Shown: positions 17,157 through 25,593, numbered from the stretch's first letter. The stretch is DNA of 64,000 nucleotides from Lachnospiraceae bacterium (GCA_910574185.1 CAJSZQ010000013.1:45255-109254), one strand, 5' to 3'. Program-made: numbers and translations. The notes: generated from the letters alone by a model not told the origin.

Positions 17157-17915
17157 TTACCACCCTAATTCCAGAAGCCAGTTATTCAATGTGCGCTCCC
17201 TTTCTCTTATCTGTGTGGAACATTCGCTTAAGTCGTACTCTCCCTTTATGTTCCCGTCAACAATGTACATGACCCTTGTACATTTTGCCGCGACCTTAAC
17301 ATCGTGGGTAACGAGCATGATTGTTGTTCCCTCAGAATTTAATTTTACAAGCTCTTCCATTACCTCGTCGGAGGAAGTGCGGTTCAATGCCCCCGTCGGC
17401 TCGTCGGCAAAGATCATTTTCGGGTTGTTTATCATACTGCGGCAAATGCACGCCCGTTGGAGCTGACCGCCCGAAACCTCATTGATGTCGTTGTCGGCAA
17501 TGTCGATAATGCCGAGCCTGCGCATGAAATCTTGGCCGCGCCGCGCCGTTTCCCTGCGGGGTTCACGCTGCTTTTTGGATTGCGTTGCAGGAAGTATGAT
17601 ATTATCCAATATGGTGAGGTTTTTCAGCATATACATTTGCTGAAAGATAAAACCCATTTCGTCAAGGCGCAGGGCTGCAAGTTCTTTTTCTCCTATCCCT
17701 GCGATATTTTTCCCACAGAAACTCACTTCTCCTGCGGTAAAATTATCCATGCCCGAAACTGCGTACAGCAGCGTGGATTTTCCAGAACCTGACGGACCCA
17801 TAACGGCGACCATTTCTCCCTCGCCAATCGTGAAATTTACATTTTTCAATACGTTGTTCTGCCGCTTGTTTACGATATACGTTTTGCAGAGGTCTTTTAC
17901 TTCGAGAATATTCAT
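17157..17915 (-). CDS. ABC transporter ATP-binding protein (MacB/LolD-like)
   Basis: A 252-residue ATPase. Walker A GPSGSGKSTLL (about 40-50), Q-loop FIFQQMYML, signature EVSGGQLQRACICRSM and Walker B IFADEPTGALN followed by the His switch VTHD are all intact. Sequence type is that of ATPases that drive FtsX/MacB-like permeases (lipoprotein, antimicrobial peptide or cell-wall-linked systems). It is the partner of the permease encoded 18 bp upstream. Confidence 0.9.
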   Translation of the reverse strand: MNILEVKDLCKTYIVNKRQNNVLKNVNFTIGEGEMVAVMGPSGSGKSTLLYAVSGMDNFTAGEVSFCGKNIAGIGEKELAALRLDEMGFIFQQMYMLKNLTILDNIILPATQSKKQREPRRETARRGQDFMRRLGIIDIADNDINEVSGGQLQRACICRSMINNPKMIFADEPTGALNRTSSDEVMEELVKLNSEGTTIMLVTHDVKVAAKCTRVMYIVDGNIKGEYDLSECSTQIRERERTLNNWLLELGW

Positions 17916-17933
17916 AATTGATTCTTCCTTTCA

Positions 17934-20321
17934 TTATTCAATGCTTGCTGTATCGGAGGATTTGATTTTTCTTGTGTACAAAGAGGTCAAAAACGCGCTT
18001 ACGGCTGTGGCGGTAAGGACGATAACGGGGAATACTGCGTATATCTCCACAGGGTTTTGCATATATTTTACGCCCATTTCAAGCCCCATCGTCCCGAAAA
18101 TAGGGTCAAAGCAAAGCTTTGTAAGGGGCATACCCAAAAACTCCGCAAGAAGTACAGCTGCCGCCACCGCAATGAAAAATCTTAATGTGTACTGTCCATA
18201 TATTTTGGCGTTCCTAATGCCGATGGCTTTCAAAAGGGCAATTTCCGCCTGCTCCTTTGCGATAAAGGAACGCGCCATAAGCACGGTTATAAGTGCGGCT
18301 AAAATTACCGTAAGGACGGCGGACATTTTTTTAACCGCGTCTATGGCATCGCCGACTCCGGTGGTGTCCTTTACGGTTTCGCCCGCTGTTTTAACGCTTG
18401 AAAACTTAGGATAAAGCTCCTCGATTTTTTCAATTCTGCTTAATACTTCCTTATCGTCGGGGTCGTCGGTAAATCTTATCTGCGTACCGGGGGAGCCGAT
18501 TGCTGCGATATAGTTGATATCGCAGTCGGTATGAACCCTTACGGATATGCCCTGGTTGACCATTGCCTGATACAGAGCGGTTATGATGAACTCCGCCGTT
18601 TCGCCCGTCGGGTAGGACAAGGTAACGGTATCGCCTATTTCCGCACCCAGCTTTTTTGCCAAAAGGGTTGTCATCGCAATTTCGTCGCTGTTTTGGGGAG
18701 GAGTACCCTCTAAATATTCGTACATATCCATTGTTGTTCCCGTACCCTGAAGTATAGCTGTCTTGCTTTCATATTCGCCGTATCTTATCATCGTATAAAT
18801 ATAATATTCCGTCATACATTCCGCGGGCATACCGTTTTCCGCAAGGGTCTGCTCCATATCATCAAGATATTTTTTAACCTTTTCATGTCCGTCCACGGTC
18901 ATAAATTTCACAGCTTCGTCGCCGATGTCCGCAACGGCGTGGCAGTCTGCATTCCCGAAATATTTCAGCAGCTTTCCGCTTTTAAGAGACGCCGTGACAT
19001 TGGAAAGCATTATCAGCAGCGACATACACAGAAAAAACGTAAAAGCAATGACAGCGTAGCGTTTGGGACTGCTTACAATATCGTTTGCGGCAAGGAAAGC
19101 CGTCGTGCCAAGCCGCGATTTTCCAAGGCTCATAACGCCTTTTTTGCGGAAGCGTTCCCCTGTCTGCCCGTTCCTTACAGCGTCGATAGGGGACATTTTG
19201 CTCACCCTGCCCGTACAACTGAGACAGAACAGGAGAATCACAGCCGCTGTCAGAACCGCGCAGGCAATGTTTACAAATCCGTTATTGCTGCTGTCTATTA
19301 TAATAGACTCCGAGGAATAACTAATAAGCATTTTCCCGAATGGGTAGCTGAGTATCAAGCCGAGTGCTGCGCCGACAACGGAAATGGCGAAGTATTTTGT
19401 AAGGTACAGCCCCCGAATTTTTATGTTCCGTATGCCTATTGCTTTCATAACGCCTATCTCGCGGAATTCTTCGGAGAGGGTAAAGGCTATGGTGAACCGC
19501 AGTACCGCAAAGGATATGATGATAAGAATAAGGCTCACCGCAAGGATAAGACCCAAGATTATCATGTTAAAAATATAGGCTTGACCCAGTGTATCCGTGC
19601 CACTCGCAAAGGTAAAGCTGTCGGATATATCCGCTATCTGGGACAGGGTCTTGTCAAGATTGGCGGTGTGTATGTATAAGAATTTCCCGCCGTACATATT
19701 TTTCATCGTTTCGTCGGACATATATTCGTCAAATTCCTCGCCGTTCATGATAAACCTTTTAATGCCCATCAATTCCGTGCCGCAGACAGCGTCCTTGAAA
19801 CTGCCCGCAAAGGTAAATTCGTGGCTTACGCCCTCTATTTCGACAGTAATTTTGTCGCCTACCTTAAGTCCCATGCTTTTCTCTATGAAACGGGTAGCGT
19901 AAATTTCCCCTTTCGGTACGCTTTTAAGAATATTTTCGTCGTCCAGGAAATAATTCATCCCCATATCGCTGTCGCTCTGTAATACAAATATCTGATTGGC
20001 GTTGGAATCGTTAAGCGGTTCGCCGGCCCGCGTAATATTGGACTGGGACACACGGACGTACTCCTCGATACGGAACTCGTCTATCGCGGAGGCGTTTTCA
20101 AGTGTCCCACAAATGTCCTTGTCTGAGGATTTGTTTTCGCTCATCGCCCAGTAATCGGGTACGTCCGCCATTTCAAAATAGCTGTCCAGCGCAGTCGTCA
20201 CGGTGATGATGTTGCTCACGCCTGAGGACATGAACATCGACGCGAGTATAATAAACACCAGCAATATCACGTTCATTGCCCTTTTGCGCTTTAGGTCTTT
20301 TTTTAGTATTCGTAAATACAT
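17934..20321 (-). CDS. ABC transporter permease with two FtsX-like units
   Basis: A 795-residue permease. One membrane helix (about 17-40) leads to a large extracytoplasmic domain. Three helices with the coupling motif FREIGVMKAIGI follow (about 250-385). The unit then repeats: helix near 430, a second external domain, and three helices with AEIALLKAIGIRNAKI (about 670-790). This duplicated MacB/FtsX layout fits mechanotransmission-type exporters rather than the ten-helix BceB type. GAAAGGAG precedes ATG 20321. First gene of the permease-ATPase-RR-HK operon, the main cargo of the transposon. Resistance to a peptide or antibiotic is the likely but unproven role. Confidence 0.85.
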   Translation of the reverse strand: MYLRILKKDLKRKRAMNVILLVFIILASMFMSSGVSNIITVTTALDSYFEMADVPDYWAMSENKSSDKDICGTLENASAIDEFRIEEYVRVSQSNITRAGEPLNDSNANQIFVLQSDSDMGMNYFLDDENILKSVPKGEIYATRFIEKSMGLKVGDKITVEIEGVSHEFTFAGSFKDAVCGTELMGIKRFIMNGEEFDEYMSDETMKNMYGGKFLYIHTANLDKTLSQIADISDSFTFASGTDTLGQAYIFNMIILGLILAVSLILIIISFAVLRFTIAFTLSEEFREIGVMKAIGIRNIKIRGLYLTKYFAISVVGAALGLILSYPFGKMLISYSSESIIIDSSNNGFVNIACAVLTAAVILLFCLSCTGRVSKMSPIDAVRNGQTGERFRKKGVMSLGKSRLGTTAFLAANDIVSSPKRYAVIAFTFFLCMSLLIMLSNVTASLKSGKLLKYFGNADCHAVADIGDEAVKFMTVDGHEKVKKYLDDMEQTLAENGMPAECMTEYYIYTMIRYGEYESKTAILQGTGTTMDMYEYLEGTPPQNSDEIAMTTLLAKKLGAEIGDTVTLSYPTGETAEFIITALYQAMVNQGISVRVHTDCDINYIAAIGSPGTQIRFTDDPDDKEVLSRIEKIEELYPKFSSVKTAGETVKDTTGVGDAIDAVKKMSAVLTVILAALITVLMARSFIAKEQAEIALLKAIGIRNAKIYGQYTLRFFIAVAAAVLLAEFLGMPLTKLCFDPIFGTMGLEMGVKYMQNPVEIYAVFPVIVLTATAVSAFLTSLYTRKIKSSDTASIE

Positions 20322-20352
20322 TTTTTTATTGCTCCTTTCGCTTTGTGATTCG

Positions 20353-20386
20353 ATTGTAGCATAGAAGTTATTAAATAATCCTTAAA
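20353..20386 (-). promoter_or_regulatory. Promoter and response-regulator site of the ABC operon
   Basis: On the minus strand TACAAT (20358-20353) is a good -10. Upstream, at the -35 position, TTTAAGGATTATTTAAT gives hexamers 11 bp apart (20386-20371), the geometry bound by OmpR-type regulators. There is no good -35 hexamer, as expected for an activated promoter. Confidence 0.45.
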
Positions 20387-20428
20387 TCGGTTTGCGGCAA
20401 TCAAATTATGGGTGATAATGAAAAACGT

Positions 20429-20911
20429 TTACCCATTCCCAATGTTCATTAGCCTAATTTCTCCTATGCCGACAAATAATTTTACATAAAGATGGAAAAG
20501 CAAATCTATTTTGTCCTCGTTGAAATCTGTAAATAGCAACTTCAAAAACTGTGAATGGCGTTCTCCTATTTCTTCGGCATATTGACCTGCTTTATCGGTT
20601 AGCTCAATACGGACAGAATTATTTCCCTCTAATAGCAAACGGACAAATCCTTTCTTTTCAAGAGTTAAAGCTAATTTTTTTATATTCTGTCTGGAACAGC
20701 CCATAAGGTTTCCGATATTTGTTAATGTTCGTGGCTCTGGACAGCAAGCTGTCATTGCAAGTAATAACCATTGCTTTAGGGATATTTCCGTTTGAAGTTT
20801 TTCACCCGCTGTCTGCATACGATTTTGTAGTATAAAGATACTTGAAAATATCGCTTGTACTCTGTGTTCGGTATCACAGTCGTATTCTTCAAAGAGTTCA
20901 TCCATTTTCAT
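20429..20911 (-). CDS. MarR-like transcriptional regulator
   Basis: A 160-residue winged-helix protein: helices around ISLKQWLLLAMTACC, the HTH TLTNIGNLMGCSRQNIKKLA and a wing with LLEGNNSVRIELTDKA. The arrangement is that of MarR family regulators. It lies between tnpV and the ABC operon on the same strand, with its own ribosome-binding site (AAAGGAAA), and could be a second regulator of the transporter or of the element. Confidence 0.75.
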   Translation of the reverse strand: MKMDELFEEYDCDTEHRVQAIFSSIFILQNRMQTAGEKLQTEISLKQWLLLAMTACCPEPRTLTNIGNLMGCSRQNIKKLALTLEKKGFVRLLLEGNNSVRIELTDKAGQYAEEIGERHSQFLKLLFTDFNEDKIDLLFHLYVKLFVGIGEIRLMNIGNG

Positions 20912-21023
20912 CTATTTTTCCTTTGTACTTAGTAGTAACAAGTTCCTGCCGAATAGCATAGTAACTCATTACTGCCATGTCAATATATTCAGAAAAAAAT
21001 CACTATTAAATCAGATGCTTCCC

Positions 21024-21056
21024 GAAAAGAAAAGCGACAGAGCTTTTCCCTGTCGC
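21024..21056 (-). terminator. Terminator of tnpV
   Basis: On the minus strand GCGACAG pairs with CTGTCGC (21056-21050 with 21040-21034) and is followed by TTTTCTTTT. It lies just after the tnpV stop codon. Confidence 0.75.
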
Positions 21057-21064
21057 CTTGCTGT

Positions 21065-21439
21065 CTATGCGTAAATGATTTCATCATATACAATCTTCCT
21101 CGCACAAGCTCTTATGTTATTCATTTTTCCTGTCCATTCTAAGGCATTTTCAGCCTTTAGCTGTTCTGTTATGTCTTGTGTTTGCTTCATGCCCTCTATG
21201 AGCCTTTCAAAGCGTTCCTGTGCCTGCCTGTCTACATCAACAAGATAGGCGTTGAGCCTGCCGTTTGTAAAAAGATTAGTGTATGTAACCTTATGGTACT
21301 GCTTCAGATAGTTCATATGCCGCTGTCCCCATATGCCTATGGGCTGTTCTTCTTCGGCGGGTACAGACAAACACGGTATTAAATAATCGCCTTGCCTTTC
21401 GTATCTGCCGCCCAGTTCCTCAAATAATGATTTTGCCAT
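21065..21439 (-). CDS. tnpV: TnpV-like transposon protein
   Basis: A 124-residue protein of the TnpV family found in Tn4451-like transposons. The conserved core includes GRYERQGDYLIPCL (about residues 11-24), GIWGQRHMNYLKQY (about 35-48) and LNAYLVDVDRQAQERF. Its function is unproven; it may affect excision. It lies at the right end of the element and reads inward, with GGAGGAAA upstream of ATG 21439. Confidence 0.85.
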   Translation of the reverse strand: MAKSLFEELGGRYERQGDYLIPCLSVPAEEEQPIGIWGQRHMNYLKQYHKVTYTNLFTNGRLNAYLVDVDRQAQERFERLIEGMKQTQDITEQLKAENALEWTGKMNNIRACARKIVYDEIIYA

Positions 21440-21517
21440 TTTCTATTTCCTCCAAATAAGATATTCACTCCACATTATGGTGTCTGTTGTCTTAAACACA
21501 ATTTTTAGTTTTCTCCT

Positions 21518-21534
21518 TATCTGGTTTCACTCAT
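21518..21534. other. Right transposon end
   Basis: TATCTGGTTT (21518-21527) is the inverted copy of the left terminal motif. CTCAT (21530-21534) is shared with the left joint, and ATT GTG AAC then resumes the MutS reading frame. Confidence 0.75.
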
Positions 21535-22281
21535 ATTGTGAACCTGTTAGAAATATTAAAAAAAGCAAATGAAGAGAGTCTTATCATTATGGATGAACTT
21601 GGTTCTGGAACAGACCCAACAGAAGGCATGGGAATTGCCATCGCAGCATTAGAAGAATTACAAAGGAGCGGAGCACTATTTCTTGTTACGACGCACTATC
21701 CAGAGGTAAAACAATATGCAGATAAAAAACCAAGGATTGAGAATGCCAAGATGACTTTTGACAAGGAAAGTCTGAAACCGCTTTATCAATTGGTCATCGG
21801 AGAAGCAGGGGAAAGTTGTGCTTTCTATATAGCCGGGAAAATGGGAATGCCGGAGGGAATGTTAAAAACGGCAATGAAGGCGGCTTACGGAAGAGAGGAA
21901 ATACCGGGGAATTTGAAACAAGTGGTTTGTCAAAGTCATTTGGAAAAAAAGAAAATGTCTGGCATTCAAAAAATAAGGAGAAATAAAGTAGCACAAAGAG
22001 GTCAGGAGTTTCGCTTGGGAGACAGTGTCTTGGTATATCCAGATAAAAAGATAGGTATTGTCTGCAAAACAGCTAATGAAAAAGGAGTTTTGAGAGTACA
22101 GATGGCGAATAAAAAAATATGGATTAACCACAAAAGAATTAAGCTCCATGTAGCAGCACAGGAGTTATACTCTGATGATTACGATTTTTCTATTATTTTT
22201 GAGAGTGTAGAAAATAGAAAGCTGCGACACCAGATAGACAGAGGAAAGATGATAGAAGAACAGATTATCATTGATGATTGA
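21535..22281 (+). pseudogene. MutS-family ATPase, 3' part (interrupted)
   Basis: The last 248 residues of the gene begun at 8368. They contain the Walker B block IIMDELGSGTDPTEGMGIAIA and the His switch LVTTHYPEVKQYA, then a helical clamp region. A C-terminal strand-rich domain ends in ELYSDDYDFSIIFESVENRK. There is no Smr domain. GTG 21538 could act as a start but has no good ribosome-binding site. An excised element would give one continuous 635-residue frame. Confidence 0.85.
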
Positions 22282-22449
22282 AAAAGAGAGCAAAGTTAAG
22301 CATGAATTTACAGATTGAAAAATACAGGGAATAAATCATCTATTGGAGAAGTGCAGGAAACAGCATGATAAACTGGCAATAACATATCCTTATTTCAGAT
22401 ATGATATAATAATAGGGATATGGAATGATAAAGGAAGGTTTAAAATGAT

Positions 22450-23091
22450 ATGGCAAGTAAGGAACTGATAGAGAAAGTTGGAAGGTACATAGACAAGTAT
22501 TATAAACCGGAGAATGAAAAGGGCGCGACGAATCAGAAGAGGCAGTCTGTTCTTGATAAAGTAACCGATTTCCGAAAAAAGCATGGGATAGAAAAAAGGC
22601 AGGAAGTCTTGAGAGAAACCCCGGTAGATTATAAAGCGAATATGTCTGCTTTCGATGAATCTGATACAGGGCGTTTGAAAGAAATAAAGGCTATAAAAGC
22701 TATGCCACAGGCTATGATGGCAAACCGGAATATCGAAGATATTATAAGTCAGATGGAAGAGACATTTTCTCAGAGGCTTCTGCGCATGATAGATGAAAGA
22801 GGAATGACGGATTCTGAAGCTTATACGAAAGCATATATTGACCGGCGGCATTTTTCAAAAATTAGAAAAGACGTCAACTATGCGCCGAATAAGAAAACTG
22901 TTCTGGCATTTACCATTGCATTGGAATTATCGCTGGATGAGGCGAAGGATTTATTGTGCAGCGCAGGTTTTGCTCTGTCTAGAAGTTCAAAAACAGATAT
23001 AATTGTGGCTTTTTTTCTCCAGAATAAGATTTACGATATGTATGAAATCAACGATGTTTTGTATGCTTATGGACAGCCTGTATTTGGATAA
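22450..23091 (+). CDS. Conserved HTH-like protein
   Basis: A 213-residue protein. The first 100 residues are charged and probably unstructured or helical. The C-terminal part (about 115-213) has an XRE-like helical pattern: YIDRRHFSKIRKDVNYAPNK, then KKTVLAFTIALELSLDEAKD and the hallmark LLCSAGFALSRSSKTDIIV. This domain is common in Lachnospiraceae and often sits next to von Willebrand A genes, as here. AAGGAAGG precedes ATG 22450. No biochemical role is known; a regulator or adaptor of the vWA/NYN pair is possible. Confidence 0.6.
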   Translation: MASKELIEKVGRYIDKYYKPENEKGATNQKRQSVLDKVTDFRKKHGIEKRQEVLRETPVDYKANMSAFDESDTGRLKEIKAIKAMPQAMMANRNIEDIISQMEETFSQRLLRMIDERGMTDSEAYTKAYIDRRHFSKIRKDVNYAPNKKTVLAFTIALELSLDEAKDLLCSAGFALSRSSKTDIIVAFFLQNKIYDMYEINDVLYAYGQPVFG

Positions 23092-23228
23092 CTGAAAAAT
23101 GGAAGACGAAAATTAATGTCGCCTGCTATGCGACCAACTCGGTTGGTTCTTTATATAAAATATGACTAGTACAGCATTGTTATTTAAGCAATCCTGTACA
23201 GGTACATCGAAGGAGGCAGAATAGTCAT

Positions 23229-23384
23229 ATGAATATAGAATTGACTGAGTTGGTTTTTGTTTTGGACAGAAGCGGTTTCATGAGAGGATTGGGGAGTGAT
23301 ACCGTCGGCGGATTTAATGGAATGATAGGAAGACAGAAAGCGCAGGAAAAGAGGGGAGTTTATGTATTTTCTGGTGGATTTTGA
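23229..23384 (+). pseudogene. von Willebrand A domain protein, truncated
   Basis: A 51-codon frame behind AGGAGG encodes the start of a bacterial VWA domain: ELVFVLDRSGFM (the MIDAS motif DxSxS is usually DRSGSM) and SDTVGGFNGMI, with the normal spacing. After about residue 44 the frame runs into the start region of the NYN gene and stops, so about 85% of a usual vWA gene has been deleted. The serine-to-phenylalanine change in the motif fits decay. Confidence 0.65.
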
Positions 23385-24027
23385 GAATGTTAGAAGCGGT
23401 GGATTGCAGGGCGTGGATTATCTGGAGAAGAGTGATTATCTTACGATATTTTTCAGTGATTCGGCTCGTAAATGTGAGAACAGGTATTTAGAAGAGATTG
23501 AGAAGTCGTGCTGTAATTTTGATACGTGTAAATTACAGCATGTAGGGAAAAACGGTCTGGATTTTTATATCGCAACCAGAGTTGGGGAATTCTATGGAGC
23601 CGGCCATAAAGACCGAATCGCAATCATCAGTAAAGATAAAGGGTATAAAGCGGTTCGTGATTATTGGAACGTGCGGCTGCCCTCGAATCATAGAATCATT
23701 ATTTCTCCGTCTATTGAGCGAAGTTTGATTGCCAGTAATGACAATAGCGACCGGGTAAGCCGGCTGAAAAACAAACTGGCAGGGGTGGACATTGATGTAT
23801 TTCAGGCGGGTTATGAAGAGCGCGTGAAATTTCAGGAACACTTAAGACAAATATTAGGAGAAACAGATTTTGCGAATAGAATGCCGGAGATTCAAGATTT
23901 AATGGAAACGGGGAAGACCCCTAAGATTATTTATTTGAATTCCTTGCACCGATTTGGGAAAAAACAGGGACTTGAGTTATATAATCGCATAAAGCCTGTG
24001 TTGTATCAGAAAATTATGCAGGTTTGA
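23362..24027 (+). CDS. NYN/PIN-like nuclease domain protein
   Basis: A 221-residue protein with the NYN (PIN-like) fold over about residues 1-125. The acidic active-site positions are visible: Asp in FLVDFENVRSGG (about residue 6), Asp in GLDFYIATRVGEF (about 69) and Asp in IISKDKGYKAV (about 91-95). The C-terminal 80 residues are helical. Such domains cut RNA. The gene overlaps the vWA remnant and follows the HTH-like gene; the threesome may be a decayed stress or defence module. It ends before a strong terminator. Confidence 0.75.
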   Translation: MYFLVDFENVRSGGLQGVDYLEKSDYLTIFFSDSARKCENRYLEEIEKSCCNFDTCKLQHVGKNGLDFYIATRVGEFYGAGHKDRIAIISKDKGYKAVRDYWNVRLPSNHRIIISPSIERSLIASNDNSDRVSRLKNKLAGVDIDVFQAGYEERVKFQEHLRQILGETDFANRMPEIQDLMETGKTPKIIYLNSLHRFGKKQGLELYNRIKPVLYQKIMQV

Positions 24028-24093
24028 ATGCGGATGCAAATATATAAGGCCGCAGCGCTTCATTCAATTAAAAATTGGGCATATAATTAAATG

Positions 24094-24134
24094 AAAAGGT
24101 GACATTCGGAATTATCGGAATGTCACCTTTTTCT
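24094..24134 (+). terminator. Strong terminator after the NYN gene
   Basis: A perfect 14-bp inverted repeat (24094-24107 with 24118-24131) followed by T residues. The left arm begins with AAAA, so it can act in both directions. It would also stop transcripts from the minus-strand promoter at 24225-24253. Confidence 0.8.
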
Positions 24135-24166
24135 CGCAGATTAATCAAATCTGCGAAAGCACTGCA
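24135..24166 (+). repeat. Left inverted repeat of the invertible segment
   Basis: A 32-bp sequence that matches the reverse complement of 25562-25593 at 31 of 32 positions, with 26 perfect in a row. It is itself a near-perfect palindrome (CGCAGATT around AATCA then AATCTGCG). Candidate recombinase crossover site. Confidence 0.75.
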
Positions 24167-24224
24167 ATCTAATAAACGATCACTTAAGACCGAAAACGAA
24201 TTTCATACCTGAAGTACATAGCTC

Positions 24225-24253
24225 ATTATAAGTGAGACAGACAGTTTTGTCAA
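24225..24253 (-). promoter_or_regulatory. Consensus promoter pointing out of the invertible segment
   Basis: On the minus strand: TTGACA (24253-24248), exactly 17 bp, TATAAT (24230-24225). Both hexamers match the sigma-A consensus perfectly. In the orientation of this window it points left into the terminator at 24094-24134 and has no gene to drive. Inversion about the two repeats would put it near 25475-25503 on the plus strand, reading into 25660 and the glycan locus. Confidence 0.8.
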
Positions 24254-24418
24254 TTGCATATTGGAATTTGTGCGAACAGGAACCAGGAGGAGTTGAAAAG
24301 GGTTGGATAAGTTTGCGGGGTTGGGTAAATAAAAACGGTAATTATTTCCTAAAATATGCATTTTGAATGGTCAATTTATCTTATGATGGGTCAAAAAAGT
24401 GGTCAGGAGGAAATGGTT

Positions 24419-25540
24419 ATGCCAAGACGCGGAGAAAACATAAGGAAGAGGAAAGACGGGCGATGGGAAGGCAGGTATTCTGCATGTGAACCACAATCCG
24501 GAAAGAGGGTTATCTATTCTGTATATGCCAGAAATTATAGTGAGGCGAAGCAAAAATTAGCGGCTGCAAAAGTAGCAGCTATTGCTGAAAAACAATTATG
24601 TACAAAAAAAGTTATGTTTCAAACAGCGGCGGAAGAATGGCTTGCCCAGGTCAAAAATTCCAAAAAGTATTCGACATTTGTTAAATACAGCTTTATTTAC
24701 GAAAAACATATAAAAGATTCGATGAAAAACTTTATATTAGGAGAAACAGATGAAACTATGCTGATACAGGCGTTTCAGAACGAGTTAAAAAAAGAAATTT
24801 CCGAGAGTCTCCAAAAAAGTATGATTTGTGTAATAAATCAGATTCTTTCTTATGCAACAGCAAATTATCATATAGAAAAAATCAAATATTCTTTTCAATG
24901 TTGCAAAAGAAGTATCCGTCCTGCTGGAGTTCTGAGTCAGACAGAACAGACGCTTTTACTCCGGTGTCTGTATCATGAAATGGACATCTATAAACTGGGG
25001 ATTGTAATCTGTATTTCTACCGGACTGCGGTTGGGGGAAATTTGCGCTTTGAAATGGAGTGACATCCATTTGGAGCGGAAAATTTTACAAGTCAATTCTA
25101 CCGTTCAGCGGATTCGGGTAGACGGGCGGAATACTCAGACAGTTCTTTTGGAAGGAGAGCCGAAAAGTATGTTCTCCAAACGCGAAATTCCGTTGTCAGA
25201 TGAAATCATCCAACTGCTGCATTCTTATTATCATGGCGTGGAAACCTACGTTATTAATGATGACTCCCCTATGGACCCAAGAACTTATCAGAATAAATTC
25301 AAAAAATATCTTCAGACTGCCGGGATAGAATATCGAAACTTCCACAGCCTGCGTCACACTTTTGCAACAAATTGCATTAACAGTGGAGCGGATGTTAAGA
25401 GTCTTAGTGAGATACTGGGGCATTCAGATGTCAAGACTACGCTAAATCGTTATATGCATCCAACCATTGAGACAAAACGCCAATATATGAATTCATTATC
25501 GTCTATTTATGGTCAATATATGGGTCAGACAGTCTCATAA
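24419..25540 (+). CDS. Tyrosine site-specific recombinase (integrase)
   Basis: A 373-residue tyrosine recombinase of the Tn916-integrase type. An N-terminal arm-binding domain (MPRRGENIRKRKDGRWEGRY) is followed by a SAM-like core-binding domain (about 60-150) and a catalytic domain with all active-site residues: Arg in STGLRLGEI, the beta-hairpin Lys region FSKREIPL, HSLRHTF, LGHSDVKTT and the nucleophile Tyr in LNRYMHP. ATG 24419 lies 8 bp after AGGAGG; ATG 24413 and an upstream start at 24356 are less likely. It lies wholly inside the inverted-repeat-bounded segment and is probably the invertase for it. Confidence 0.9.
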   Translation: MPRRGENIRKRKDGRWEGRYSACEPQSGKRVIYSVYARNYSEAKQKLAAAKVAAIAEKQLCTKKVMFQTAAEEWLAQVKNSKKYSTFVKYSFIYEKHIKDSMKNFILGETDETMLIQAFQNELKKEISESLQKSMICVINQILSYATANYHIEKIKYSFQCCKRSIRPAGVLSQTEQTLLLRCLYHEMDIYKLGIVICISTGLRLGEICALKWSDIHLERKILQVNSTVQRIRVDGRNTQTVLLEGEPKSMFSKREIPLSDEIIQLLHSYYHGVETYVINDDSPMDPRTYQNKFKKYLQTAGIEYRNFHSLRHTFATNCINSGADVKSLSEILGHSDVKTTLNRYMHPTIETKRQYMNSLSSIYGQYMGQTVS

Positions 25541-25561
25541 ATACCGTATTTTAAGGGAAAA

Positions 25562-25593
25562 TGCAGCGCTTTCGCAGATTTGATTAATCTGCG
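25562..25593 (-). repeat. Right inverted repeat of the invertible segment
   Basis: Reverse-complement partner of 24135-24166 (31/32 identity). The span between outer ends is 1,459 bp. A small hairpin CCTGTT/AACAGG (25603-25620) follows before the TnpB-like gene. Confidence 0.75.

Larger units (their letters stand above)
9529..21534. mobile_element. 12.0-kb Tn4451-type mobilizable transposon in a mutS-like gene
   Basis: The element length is 12,006 bp. Its boundary is fixed by the broken MutS reading frame: codon CAT 9526-9528 continues exactly as ATT GTG AAC at 21535 after removal. Both joints share CTCAT (9524-9528, 21530-21534), so the cut lies within these five bases. The ends carry a 10-bp inverted repeat (9534-9543, 21518-21527). 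Gene content from left to right: large serine recombinase (TnpX-like), TnpW-like protein, relaxase, MobC, sigma-like regulator, Cys-rich KTR protein, histidine kinase, response regulator, ABC ATPase, ABC permease, MarR and TnpV, all on the minus strand. TnpX, TnpV and TnpW are hallmarks of the Tn4451/Tn4453 family; here the relaxase is MobP-like and there is no chloramphenicol resistance gene. There are no type IV secretion genes, so it would need a helper. Confidence 0.85.

Noticed and set aside
18885..19679. 264-codon plus-strand open frame
   Set aside because: It lies antisense inside the ABC permease gene, has no family features and reflects the codon bias of the real gene.
9529..21534. 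Self-transmissible conjugative element
   Set aside because: Relaxase and MobC are present but no type IV secretion or coupling-protein genes, so it can only be mobilizable.
24135..25593. Transposon with terminal inverted repeats instead of an invertible segment
   Set aside because: No target-site duplication is seen at the outer ends, and the gene inside is a recombinase suited to inversion. It is kept as the alternative explanation.
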